A stretch of DNA of 64,000 nucleotides. Origin: Neoarius graeffei (taxonomy: Eukaryota > Chordata > Actinopteri > Siluriformes > Ariidae). A program made the position numbers and the translations under genes. The notes beneath the pieces were generated by a model. That model saw nothing but the letters and a program-made list of their open reading frames with translations. It ran no database searches and was not told the origin of the DNA. The stretch lies in NCBI RefSeq assembly GCF_027579695.1, contig NC_083570.1:4557001-4621000 (forward strand). The letters run 5' to 3'. Shown one piece after another: positions 44,179-53,484 of the stretch; position 1 is the stretch's first letter; every line of letters starts with the position of its first letter.

Positions 44179-46615
44179 GATTTAAAGCTCATCGATCATT
44201 CCCTCTCTTACTGGGACTGTAAATGACTCGTTGTCCATGTTGTGTGTGTTTCTAGGAGCAGCTCTGTCTCTGCTCACTGCTCACCTTTATAGTGTTCACA
44301 GCCTGTTTCAGCTCCTGCACCTTCTTCTGCTTCTCCTGGATTCTCTGCTGGGATTTCATCTGCTCCTCCTTTAACTCACTCTGAGGACAAATAAAATACA
44401 TTCAGCTTTTTATACAGTACGAGCGAACTGGTTCCATATTAATGTCAGTTCAAAGTACATTCATATTTCTTCGAGCTGTGAATGTTATGTACTGTGTGTG
44501 TGTGTTTTTTATTTTCTGGGGTTTTTTTGTGGCAGTGTGGGTGTGGTCAAGCACCAGGTTGTGAATAGAGGGCGGGGCCAGAGAAGGTGAGTGACAAAGT
44601 GATCTCACCTGTTGGCAACTGATGTGTGGGTGTCTGTTTTGCAGGAATGACATGACAGTCATGAAAAAGAGGGGGAGAGTGAAGAGGTGGTCGTCTCCCG
44701 ACTGGAGAACATGTGTATATGTGTGACAAGACATAATGTTAAAGCTGAAAAGCCAAACTGACAAATAAGAGACTATGTTAAACACCATTTCCTGCCTGTC
44801 TGCACTTCAGTATTCCACCCACCTCAGGGACATATGACAGTGGTGCCGAAAGCCAGGAATACTGAAGGTAACCACCAGTGGAGTCCTCCCCACTCAAGAA
44901 TCTCACCTATACCCTTGCTGCCACCCAAGAAAGCCAGTACCAAGCCCTGATCACCCTCCGCAAGGAGCAAGAGCACCACTGAATCCAATGGAAATGTTGT
45001 GGAAGGACCTGAAGCGAGCAGTTCATTTGAGGAAACCCACCAACATCACAGAGTTGAAGCTGTTCTGTATGGAGGAATGGGCTAAAATTCCTCCAAGCCG
45101 GTGTGCAGGACTTATCAACAGTTACCGCAAACGTTTAGTTATTGCTGCACAAGGGGGTCACGCCAGATACTGAAAGCAAAGGTTCATGTACTTTTGACAC
45201 TCTCAGATATGTAATATTGGATCGTTTTCCTCAATAAATAAATGACCAAGTATAATATTTTTGTCTCGTTTGTTTAACTGGGTTCTCTTTATCTACTTTT
45301 AGGACTTGTGTGAAAATCTGATCTTGTTTTAGGTCATATTTATGCAGAAATATAGAAAATTCTAAAGGGTTCACAAACTTTCAAGCACCACTGTAGCTGA
45401 ATGAACACTAACCCCACCGCCACGCCCTGAAATCTAGTGAAAAGCCTTCCGAGAAGAGTGGAGCTCATTATAACAGCTTTGTTTGTTTGTTTAACCAAAA
45501 TATTCTCTGCGTGTGTGAAATGTTGAAATGTTGAGTAACTGGTCTGACCAGATTACGACTCTCACCGAAGATAGATTTAACACTGTTAACCAGAACACAT
45601 ACAATTTTAATCAGTTTTTACAGAATCCTTCTGATTGATTTGGAGGTGGAAGATTTTACATTGTACAGTGTTTGTGAATTCTTTTATCTCCATTTTAAAC
45701 CCTGAGGTCACCCAAGAGTGTCCCTTTTGTTCTCCGAGAGAAACTGTTTGTCTTTTTACATTGCTTCGGATTGCAGTCACTGTTTTATTTGTTGTGGAAC
45801 ATTTTAAGATCATTTGATATGAATTTGACTCTAAATTGACCGTGAGTGTGAATGGTTGTCTGTGTCTATGTGTCAGCCCTGTGATGACCTGGCGACTTGT
45901 CCAGGGTGTACCCCGCCTTTCGCCTGTAGTCAGCTGGGATAGGCTCCAGCTTGCCTGCGACCCTGTAGAACAGGATAAAGCGGCTTGAGATAATGAGATG
46001 AGATGGGAGATTTCTAGTTCTCACCTGTTTCTCAGCTCTTTCTGCTGTGGCTGTGACGGTGTCGTGACCTTTGTGATTATCCATCATACACAAATAACAG
46101 ATGCAGGTTTGATCAGTACGACAGTAGATCTCAATCAGCTTGTTATGTTCAGAGCAGATCTTCTCTTGGAGTTTTACTGAGGCTTCAATTAATGTGTGTT
46201 TTTTCCATGAAGAAACTTCATAGTGAGGTTTCAGATGAATTTCACAAAATGAAGCCAAACACATCAGACAGGACTTGACGGCTTTGTGTTTTCTCCCAGT
46301 GCAGAAATCACACTCCACATCTCCAGGTCCAGCGTAACAGTGAGCAGGAGAAGCAGCTTCGACTTCAGTCTTCTTCAGTTTCTCCACCACTTCATCCAGC
46401 ATGTTGTTTCTGTGTAGAACAGGCCTTGTCGTGAAAGTGTCTCTGCACTGAGGACAGCTGTAGACGCCCTTCTGATCCTCCTGATCCCAGCAGTCATTAA
46501 TACACACCTTACAGAAACTGTGACCACAGAGGATAGCCACCGGATCCTTCAGGAGATCCAGACACACTGGACACATGAACTGGTCCTGAGCTACTGAAAT
46601 ACTGGCCTCAGCCAT
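37288..46615 (-). CDS. TRIM-B: complete finTRIM-type E3 ligase gene, six exons
   Basis: Exons: 46615-46025, 44380-44285, 38735-38502, 38369-38198, 37999-37940 and 37844-37288. The lengths (591, 96, 234, 172, 60 and 557 bp) sum to 1710, giving 569 residues with no break. All introns begin GT and end AG. The order is RING (residues about 15-60), two B-boxes (about 105-190), coiled coil (exons 2-3), linker (exons 4-5) and PRY-SPRY (exon 6). The 96- and 234-bp coiled-coil exons are characteristic of this fish TRIM family. The RING would recruit a ubiquitin-conjugating enzyme and the SPRY domain would bind the target. A role in antiviral or innate defence is inferred from the family. Intron 2 holds a Gypsy element in opposite orientation. 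Confidence 0.9.
37940..37999 (-). CDS. TRIM-B exon 5: short linker, 60 bp
   Basis: It encodes [20 protein letters not shown] in phase with its neighbours. The TRIM-C counterpart is 63 bp. Confidence 0.85.
38198..38369 (-). CDS. TRIM-B exon 4: linker, 172 bp
   Basis: It encodes the region between coiled coil and SPRY, ending [16 protein letters not shown] plus one base. The donor is GTAAGAGG. TRIM-C has the same exon with identical length (59765-59936). Confidence 0.87.
38502..38735 (-). CDS. TRIM-B exon 3: coiled coil, 234 bp
   Basis: 78 codons, phase 0. The core is [15 protein letters not shown] and [17 protein letters not shown]. The acceptor CCGAACAG is preceded by a TG microsatellite instead of a normal pyrimidine tract, and the Gypsy LTR begins 42 bp upstream of the acceptor. 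The donor is GTAACACT. Confidence 0.88.
38744..38777. repeat. (CA)n microsatellite, left part, in TRIM-B intron 2
   Basis: It abuts the Gypsy 5' LTR. The right part (44130-44177) continues on the other side, so the Gypsy element inserted into a CA tract. Confidence 0.95.
38778..39322 (+). repeat. 5' LTR of the chromodomain Gypsy
   Basis: 545 bp with TATAAAA near 38896 and several repeated TAGTTCATGGTTTTTGCAC motifs in the R/U5 part. A primer-binding site directly after it is not recognised. Confidence 0.9.
39339..40223 (+). pseudogene. gag of the chromodomain Gypsy, stops
   Basis: ATG 39339 opens [10 protein letters not shown]. The retrotransposon capsid region ([38 protein letters not shown]) is clear. 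Stops interrupt the frame at 39780, 40146 and about 40182. The last lies inside the zinc knuckle CFYCSQ-GHLPSLP, which has also lost its final Cys. Downstream the frame runs without shift into the protease. Confidence 0.85.
40224..43548 (+). pseudogene. pol of the chromodomain Gypsy, frameshifts
   Basis: The protease motif [12 protein letters not shown] is near 40335 and a frameshift follows at about 40490. RT has [14 protein letters not shown], then a small deletion near 41217 shifts the frame before [10 protein letters not shown] (41277). RNase H has [14 protein letters not shown] and TDHKNLEYL. The integrase has the zinc H2C2 region, first Asp in [11 protein letters not shown], second in [10 protein letters not shown] and Glu in NGQAERANQ. 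The long frame ends at 42985. After another shift, the chromodomain [17 protein letters not shown] (near 43415) closes pol. Confidence 0.9.
43567..44129 (+). repeat. 3' LTR of the chromodomain Gypsy
   Basis: 563 bp, homologous to 38778-39322. Differences include an extra duplicated TTCATGGTTTTTGCACT unit. Confidence 0.9.
44130..44177. repeat. (CA)n microsatellite, right part
   Basis: Continuation of the CA tract split by the Gypsy element. Confidence 0.95.
44285..44380 (-). CDS. TRIM-B exon 2: coiled coil, 96 bp
   Basis: 32 codons, phase 0 on both sides, Lys/Gln/Glu-rich with heptad character ([16 protein letters not shown]). The acceptor is CCTCAG and the donor GTGAGCAG. Confidence 0.88.
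44515..44975 (+). repeat. LTR and primer-site-like remnant in TRIM-B intron 1
   Basis: LTR-like sequence (GGTGTGGTCAAGCACCAGG...) ends near 44842 and is followed by TGGTGCCGAAAGCCAGGAA and a short gag-like stretch. The right part duplicates 1439-1693. Confidence 0.5.
44976..45397 (+). mobile_element. Tc1 3' fragment, duplicate of 1694-2114
   Basis: It covers the C-terminal transposase codons and the right inverted repeat, with the same truncation point as the TRIM-A copy. Confidence 0.88.
45828..46004 (+). mobile_element. SINE 3' fragment next to the TRIM-B exon 1 donor
   Basis: Same piece as at 2552-2720. Its GATGA tail ends about 20 bp from the GT donor of exon 1. Confidence 0.85.
46025..46615 (-). 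CDS. TRIM-B exon 1: RING and B-boxes
   Basis: 197 codons, phase 0, with donor GTGAGAACTAG at 46024. The RING has [20 protein letters not shown] and CPQC. B-box 1 begins CDFCTGRKH, and B-box 2 runs from ICSEHNK to NHKGHDTV. All zinc ligands that I can place are present. The start codon is the first ATG and matches TRIM-A. A SINE tail lies about 20 bp inside the intron. Confidence 0.93.
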
Positions 46616-46927
46616 TTTCCTGAACTCACAACGAGAGAGAGACAGAGAGAGAGCAGTTTGTTTTCTCCAAAATGATTAGTTACTTCCTGGTCCTGTGTCT
46701 GTGAAAGAGAGATAATGAGAGAGGAGGAGCACAAACACAGAGAGGTCATGAAGACTCCTCTATAAACCATTCTCTTCAGCAGGGGCGGTCCTGGGGGCGG
46801 GCCGACCGGGCAGCCGCCCGGGGCGGCATCGCGGTGGCACGAGCGTGGGCGCGAAAAAAAAAGGTCCCCCCCCAAAAAAAAGGTCCCCCCCAAAAAAAAC
46901 CCCCGAAAAAAAAAAAACAAGACGGGC

Positions 46928-46960
<33 letters not shown>

Positions 46961-47129
46961 CATTTTGCATGGGGAAGCCCAATAGACCCTTTTCACTGAC
47001 GTCACCGGAAACCGGAAGTAAACAAACCCTGCGCCATATTGGAAGACCAACAAACTCGTGATTAGGGGGAAATAACGGCAGCGCGTGGAATTTAAACCCA
47101 CGAGGCACTTGGTTCATCATAAACCTACA

Positions 47130-47309
47130 ATGGTAAACTTTGGTGCTGTGTTAGGGTGTTCTAACAAAGCTGATGGGAAAGGTGAAAAGAAGTCTTTCTA
47201 CAGAATACCAGCTGTGATTGAGACACAAGGGGAGCAAACCAAGGAGCTTTCTGCCAGGAGACAGAGAATAAGTGCATTACTGAGTGTCTGTGAGCAAAGG
47301 AGAGCCTGA
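47130..47309 (+). pseudogene. THAP-domain fragment
   Basis: The 59-residue ORF begins MVNFGAVLGCSNKADGKGEK and continues with SFYRIPAVIETQGEQT, the opening of a THAP (C2CH) DNA-binding domain typical of P-element-like and other transposases. The first zinc-ligand Cys appears replaced by Gly (position 5). The C-terminal Cys/His part is missing before the stop. Flanks at about 46985-47050 and 47885-47950 form an imperfect inverted repeat (GCGCCATATTGGAAGACC on both arms). This suggests the THAP piece belongs to its own inverted-repeat element. Confidence 0.7.
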
Positions 47310-47440
47310 ACGTTGCAACCTCCCTATTGGCTGTTTATTGGTTGTTTGTAAAAATGTATCAATTGTTGCCCTTCCCACGGGAATCATCGCGGGCTCGAGA
47401 GACAAGACCTGACGAGTTAGTTTGTTGGTAGCAGAACAAA

Positions 47441-47542
47441 ATGTCTGGACACAAATCGGGTTTTCAGAAAAGGAAAGAAAATAAACGGAGGGTTGAAAAT
47501 ACAAAAAAGGAGGCAGAAAATGCAAAACGAGTTTTAAGTTAG
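47441..47542 (+). pseudogene. hAT N-terminal fragment (basic)
   Basis: A 33-residue ORF starting MSGHKSGFQKRKENKRR resembles the basic N-terminus of ZMYM-like hAT transposases. A hAT-type right terminus, AGAACCGGCCCTG, occurs at 47829-47841. The matching left end is not found. Confidence 0.45.
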
Positions 47543-47547
47543 GACAA

Positions 47548-47690
47548 ATGGTTACTCCGTGGCTGCAGGCTTTCAGTTGTCATTGAATGGTTACTTTTCT
47601 GAGGCAGCCCGCCGTGGCTGCAGGCTTTCAGTTGTGTCATTGAATGGTTACTTTTTAAGGCAGCCCGCCATGGCTGCCTGCAGGCTTATT
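47548..47690. repeat. Short tandem repeat, three units
   Basis: Three imperfect copies share CCGTGGCTGCAGGCTTTCAG and ATTGAATGGTTACTTTT, with a unit of about 65 bp. Confidence 0.8.
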
Positions 47691-47985
47691 TATTATAGCC
47701 CTTTTAATTAAAATAGTTGATATTAAATGTTTATAGTTATAGTTATGTGATGGTTGTCCTGATTTAGACTGTTTTTTTTTTTGGGGGGGGGGTTGCGCGA
47801 TGTTGCACCCGGGTCCAGATTAGGGCAGAACCGGCCCTGGCTACATTTCAGGTGTAGTTTGTTTTACGAATGTATGTACTTGCATAGATGTGTACTTGGT
47901 CTTCCAATATGGCGCTTAACAAAATCTTGCGGCGCGGTGACGTCATGCAGTAGCCCTCGATACCAAAGTTGCGCAGGTGACGTCA

Positions 47986-48016
<31 letters not shown>

Positions 48017-48538
48017 GCCTAACTTGTCGTAGCCCCATAATATGCACAATCCCGCCAGCGGAACGTTAGTCATCAAAAAGACTTTACTACCATAGTACTA
48101 CACTACTATAACATTACACAGAGTCTTAAGTAATACATTACGATTTGATCATTGCCATTCTGGTAACAGCAAATTTATAACGGGCCATGTCCGCAACGTA
48201 CAACACACGATGAGAAATGTTTAAACGACCATGTAAAGCTGTTAACATTCTGTTAGCTAATACAGAGCCCAATGCGGGGGGGCGGCACGAGCGCGGGCGC
48301 GGAAAAAAAAAAACGGTCCCCAAAAAAAAGGTCCCCCAAAAAAAAACCCCGAAAAAAAAAAAAAGACGGGCGGGGGGGGGCGCCAGCAGGGGGTTTCGCC
48401 CGGGGAGTAAATCACTCTAGGATCACCACTGCTCTTCAGTGCAGAAATATAACCCATGTAGCAGCACTGATTAGGATTAATTTCATGAAATGCACATGGA
48501 TAATGATGGCCAGATGAAGCTTCAGGAAACACTGAAGC

Positions 48539-48879
48539 CCATCCATAACCGCTTATCCTGTGAAGGGTCATGGCTGAGCTGGATCCTATCCCAGCTGACT
48601 ATGGGTGAGAGGCAGGGTTCACCCTGGACAAGTCGCCAGGTCATCACAGGGCTGACACACAGAGACAAGCAACCATCCACACTCACGGTCAATTTAGAGC
48701 CACCAATTGCCCTAACCTGCATGTCTTTGGACTGTGGGGGAAACCAGAGCACCCTCACACAGATATGGGGAGAACATGTAAACTTCACACAGAAAGGCCC
48801 TCACCGGCCTCTGGGCTCGAACCCAGAACCTTCTTGGTGTGAGGTGACAGTGCTAACCACTACACCACCATGCTGCCCT
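48539..48879 (-). mobile_element. Older SINE copy, duplicate of 4791-5141
   Basis: Same subfamily and position relative to the TRIM gene as in copy A. Confidence 0.88.
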
Positions 48880-49483
48880 GCAATCACAAGATTCCTTAGT
48901 GTAATGACTCTATGATGTTTCCTGAAATTAATATCTAATAAATAATAATAGTTGATATCTGTCACGCCAAAATGACCATTCATTTATTTCTAAAACGGCT
49001 ACAAACAAGATGTGTGTTATTTTGCAGTTTGTATCTACAATACTTAATGAAGTAATATTACTACTGATACTACAAATCTCTTTTTTTACACAAGTTTTCC
49101 ACACAAATGAAGATAAACAAACCACTTAATGACCTAAAACCCTGATCTGGAACAGAGTGTGTGAGGGTTTCTGAAATACATGAGGGTGCAGATCCACTGA
49201 GAGCTCTGTAAACCTGTCAGAGAGTTTATGATGGAAGATTTCAGGAAATAAATGACAGAGATGAGAATTGTGTGAACAGTAGTTTCACCAGCAGAGGGCA
49301 CAAATGAGCAGTAGTGGAAATGCCTAAATGCCATTATCTGTCTTTAAACGCTTTAAAAATAGAGATTTTTTGGTGATTTTGTGTAAATTTTGGCACCTTT
49401 TAGTGAGTCTGTGCTGTGAAAATCACTGTAGCGTCAAATGTTTGTGTGTATTTGGTACATTAGTGATGTTTAAAGCTTGTTGG
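48880..49483. other. Upstream flank of TRIM-B (duplicate of 5142-5745)
   Basis: No gene is seen. The sequence is nearly the same as upstream of TRIM-A. Confidence 0.5.
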
Positions 49484-49576
49484 TGCCTAGTGGCCTAATG
49501 GATAAGGCACTGGCCTAATGGATAAGGCACTGGCCTCCTAAGCCAGGGACTGTGGGTTTGAGCCCCATCTGGGGTG
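49484..49576 (+). tRNA. tRNA-Arg(CCT)-like pseudogene with duplicated D arm
   Basis: The anticodon stem-loop CTGGC-CTCCTAA-GCCAG (49530-49546), T arm and 3' acceptor CTGGGGT match tRNA-Arg-CCT. A 20-bp segment TGGCCTAATGGATAAGGCAC is present twice in tandem (49491-49510 and 49511-49530). The 5' acceptor strand is degenerate, so this is unlikely to fold as a working tRNA. Confidence 0.75.
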
Positions 49577-49583
49577 TGAGATC

Positions 49584-49655
49584 AGCAGAGTGGTGCAGCG
49601 GGAGCGTGCTGGGCCCATAACCCAGAGTCCGATGGATTTAACCCATCCTCTGCTA
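49584..49655 (+). tRNA. Initiator tRNA-Met(CAT)-like, probably a pseudogene
   Basis: 72 nt aligned end to end with vertebrate initiator tRNA-Met: AGCAGAGTGG start, GGGCCCATAACCC anticodon arm (CAT) and CCTCTGCTA end. Changes in the variable and T-loop region (AGAGTCCGATGGATTTAACCC) disturb the T arm. Confidence 0.8.
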
Positions 49656-49674
49656 GCTGGTGGCCTTTAAAATA

Positions 49675-49986
49675 GGTGGCATGGTGGTGTAGTGGTTAGC
49701 ACGGTCGCCTCACAGCAAGAAGGTTCTGTGTTTGAACTCAGCGGCCAGCAAGGGCCTTTCTGTGTGGAGTTTGCTTGTTCTCCCCATGTCTGCGTGGTTT
49801 CCCCCACAATCCAAAGACATGCAGTTAGGTTGATGTGGGGTGGCCTTGACCCCTGACTGCTCCCTGGGTGCTCTGGGCTGCCCACTGCTGTGCATGTGTT
49901 CACTGATTCAGATGGGTTAAATGCAGAGGATGAATTTCACTGTGCTTGAAGTGTGCATGTGATGAATAAAAGTTTCTTCTTCTTAA
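49675..49986 (+). mobile_element. SINE with a different 3' tail
   Basis: It has the same tRNA-like head (GGTGGCATGGTGGTGTAGTGG). The body then switches after AGACATGCAGTTAGGTT to a tail ending GATGAATAAAAGTTTCTTCTTCTT. With the two tRNA-like sequences it forms an insertion absent from TRIM-A (site near 5749). Confidence 0.85.
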
Positions 49987-50412
49987 TGGTTAGCCTGTGG
50001 GAGTAGAATGGTGATGTCTGATGGAGTGCAGTAGCTTTACATGGTGAACATTTTAGTCTCTCTGTCACTAGTATTGGGAGTTATTGCTAAAGATAGTATA
50101 GCTCATAAATACAAATGAACTGAATCTTGTGTTAATTATTTTTATTTCAGTTGTTTTCCATGAGTGTGAATGTGTATGAGGAGAAAATTAGTAGCAGAAG
50201 TGGAGTAAAGTCTTTAACTGAGTTTATAAAACACTATAAAGCACAAACAAATCTCCAAACCTTTATTGCCTGCATTTTCATTTCTATCATTACAATGAGC
50301 TCTTTATAAATCTTAAAGAGCACAAAACACGTTTTTTTTTCCTTTTCACTGGATATCAAGTCAATTATTCTTGTTTCTGTTCTTTAATTATATTTAAAAC
50401 TTCCAATCAAAT

Positions 50413-50770
50413 CTCATCTCATAATCTGTAGCCGCTTTATCCTGTTCTACAGGGTCGCAGGCAAGCTGGAGCCTATCCCAGCTGACTACGGGCGAAAGGC
50501 GGGGTACACCCTGGACAAGTCGCCAGGTCATCACAGGGCTGACACATAGACACAGACAACCATTCACACTCACTTTAGAGTCACCAGTTAACCTAACCTG
50601 TATGCCTTTGGACTGTGGGGGAAACTGGAGCACCCGGAGGAAACCCACGCGGACACGGGGAGAACATGCAAACTCCGCACAGAAAGGCCCTCGCCGGCCC
50701 CGGGGCTCGAACCCAGGACCTTCTTGCTGTGAGGCGACAGTGCTAACCACTACACCACCGTGCCGCCCTT
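50413..50770 (-). mobile_element. tRNA-derived SINE
   Basis: Reverse copy with flanking CAATCAAAT duplications (50404-50412 and 50771-50779). A short internal deletion removes part of the core. Confidence 0.93.
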
Positions 50771-50779
50771 CAATCAAAT

Positions 50780-51768
50780 CCATTTTAGTAAAATGTAAAA
50801 TGTAGAGCTGCAACCACCAATTGGAGTTAGTGACGAAGAATCAATCCAGCTTCTTTAGGATCTTTGGGAGCCTCGCCATCTATGAATCACAGAATGATCC
50901 CGAATCACTCCATCCAGGGCTCTGGATCCTCTCCAACAGACTGGATGTTCCTATGGAGACTAGGGGTCTCCAAAAGACCTGACCTGTTTAATTTGATAAC
51001 AGGACCTTGAAGTAAACAATCTAATTGTTGTACAACAATAACACTAAAGTATAATGACAATGTCACCTTTAACATTCTGGCCTTGCATTCCACTAAAGCT
51101 CAATAACTTCAAATCTAGAAATCAAGTGTCCTTTCATGAATCATTGGGTAATAATTCAAAACAATAACATATCAGAAATTGTGATTTAAATCATGAGCAA
51201 AATATATTCATTCATTCCTCATAATGAGTTTCTGTAATAAGGATCATGAAATTAACCCCTAACTCGCAACTGAAAGAAGAAATTCCTTCACAGTACAATT
51301 TGTATTACAGAATAATAAACTTATTCCCCTCTTTTAATTCAGTATTAGAAAAATAGATCCCAAAACATTTCCTTTAATCACACAGATTGACACAAATGGC
51401 TGATCAACATGTACTTTGTGCTGCCTGCAGTCACAACATAAATACTATACGATAATGCTAATCAGCTAATAAATGTGCAGTTTAGTGTATTAAGTGCACA
51501 GAGCAACAAGCTTAATGCAACAGTTCACCACAGTATATTTCCATTATAACTAACCCGTTCAGCATGAGTAGCAGCAGCTAACATATAACAGAAGCACCGA
51601 AAATATCACTCTCACCGATGCATTTTGTTCCAGTGCTGAGCGCCGTCGGGGACTCTCAGCTCTCACAAGATGAAAGACGGTTCGTCTGTGTAACCGCTTG
51701 AGCACAGTGCTAAACTGTAAACAAAGAAACTAGTTGGAGCTAACATTAACTTAAATGATTTGTGGTAG
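50780..51768. other. Unassigned sequence
   Basis: No coding sequence, RNA gene or recognised repeat. Confidence 0.4.
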
Positions 51769-52140
51769 AGGCGGCACGGTGGTGTAGTGGTTAGTGCTGT
51801 CGCCTCACAGCAAGAAGGTCCGGGTTCGAGCCCCATGGCCGGCAAGGGCCTTTCTGTGCGGAGTTTGCATGTTCTCCCCGTGTCCACGTGGGTTTCCTCC
51901 GGGTGCTCCGGTTTCCCCCACAGTCCAAAGACATGCAGGTTAGGTTAACTGGTGACTCTAAATTGACTGTAGGTGTGAATGTAAGTGTGAATGGTTGTCT
52001 GTGTCTATGTGTCAGCCCTGTGATGACCTGGTGACTTGTCCAGGGTGTACCCCGCCTTTCGCCCGTAGTCAGCTGGGATAGGCTCCAGCTTGCCTGCGAC
52101 CCTGTAGAACAGGATAAAGCGGCTACAGATAATGAGATGA
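51769..52140 (+). mobile_element. tRNA-derived SINE
   Basis: Full length, flanked by GATTTGTGGTAG (51757-51768) and GATTTGCGGTAG (52141-52152). Confidence 0.95.
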
Positions 52141-52152
52141 GATTTGCGGTAG

Positions 52153-52554
52153 TTTTACAACAATCACTATCTTACTGCTTCTGCTCAGCGGATTGTTGCC
52201 TTCTCGCTGTCGCGGCCGGAATCAAAAGGAAGTGGAAAAGTACTGCGTATGAACTAGCCTCCTACACAATAGGCTGAATGTGCACGCTAATTGGTTGCTA
52301 ACAGGCTACCTGCCTTTCGTCTGGTTAGACGCGTTGAACCTGAGTGCTCCCTTCAAGTGCAGTTGGAACATGTTGCTTTCAAGTGCAACACATTAAAGAT
52401 ATTTGAACACATGAAACAACTAATAAAACAACAATTTCCTTTTCAGGTTAAGCTTATGCTTTAGTTAACCAGGTTTTACACCTGGGTTACATATGGATGC
52501 TGTCAGTCCCCACTCGCTTGCTCACTCGAGTTTGTTGACGGTGTAGTGGCTGCT
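52153..52554. other. Unassigned sequence
   Basis: A short imperfect direct repeat (CTTTCAAGTGCA / CCTTCAAGTGCA, about 52350-52386) is the only feature noticed. Confidence 0.35.
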
Positions 52555-53307
52555 GCTTTATGTCCCGGGGCTCCTTCATGCCTGTGTTACCTTCTGGCTC
52601 TCCCCTTTTAGTTATGCTGTCATAGTTAGTTGCCGGAGTCCCTGCTTGTACTCAGTGCAATATGTATACTCTTCCTGTTTATTCAAGTGACATTGAGCAT
52701 ACCTAACAACCTGTGTTTTCTCTCTCCCCCCCCCAAATCTGTCCTTCTAAGTTACATTTCGGTCCTGGGATCGAGATGCTGAACCTCTTCTGCTCCTCGG
52801 ACCTGCCTGATCCATCCTGGTGCCCTGTGTCTGGTTGGAATCTCATCGCATCGCTCCTGTGGAGGACGTCCCCATGTGGACAGTTGGGGGTCAAGCCTGG
52901 AGGATGCTCTGGACTTTTGCAGTGGTGCTTTTGTGGCTGGGGACTGCAGTTGACTTGCTGACTTTACAACTACAGTTGTCGTGAACGGTCTTGCGCTCGG
53001 GTTTCCGTCAGCTGGGGGTTTATAGCATCAACAAAGCTAACTTTATGGTAGGACTGTTAATGTTATAGTCATGTTCTCTGTTGTTGCCCAGATGGGGATG
53101 GGTTCCCTTTTGAGTCTGGTTCCTCTCGAGGTTTCTTCCTCATGTCGTCTGAGGGAGTTTTTCCTTGCCACCGTCGCCACAGGTGTGCTCATTGGGGATA
53201 GATTAGGGATAAAATTAGCTCATATTTTAAGTCGTTCAAATTCTGTAAAGCTGCTTTGTGACAATGTTTATTGTTAAACGCGCTATACAAATAAACTTGA
53301 CTTGACC
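52555..53307 (+). mobile_element. L2-tailed non-autonomous retroposon
   Basis: It is homologous to the reverse copy at 19211-19806. It ends GCGCTATACAAATAAACTTGACTTGAC, the same kind of 3' end as the L2-like LINE at 53485-55459. It contains no supported ORF. Confidence 0.8.
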
Positions 53308-53484
53308 TCTTTCTGAACTCAGCTGAATTAACAGTTCATTAACTACAATACAACCTTACTGACATTTATCAGATAATCTCTAACAGGATCAGAATATTAT
53401 CAAGTGCTTACATCAGCCGAATGAGAGTCAGACTCACGCAAGGTGATGGTATTATGTATAACCCCGTTTCTACTAATATTCTGC

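Larger units (their letters stand above)
46780..48431. mobile_element. Composite hAT-type element upstream of TRIM-B
   Basis: The left end CAGGGGCGGTCCTGG and right end (reversed) CAGTGGTGATCCTAG are flanked by perfect 8-bp duplications CTCTTCAG (46772-46779 and 48432-48439). TRIM-A has no insertion at this place. The interior is nested: two about 95-bp direct repeats bracket THAP-containing and second hAT-like sequence. Confidence 0.85.

Noticed and set aside
46760..47120. 114- and 113-codon minus-strand ORFs with Phe-Gly-rich ends
   Set aside because: They are translated from homopolymer A/C runs and a GT microsatellite in a hAT element.
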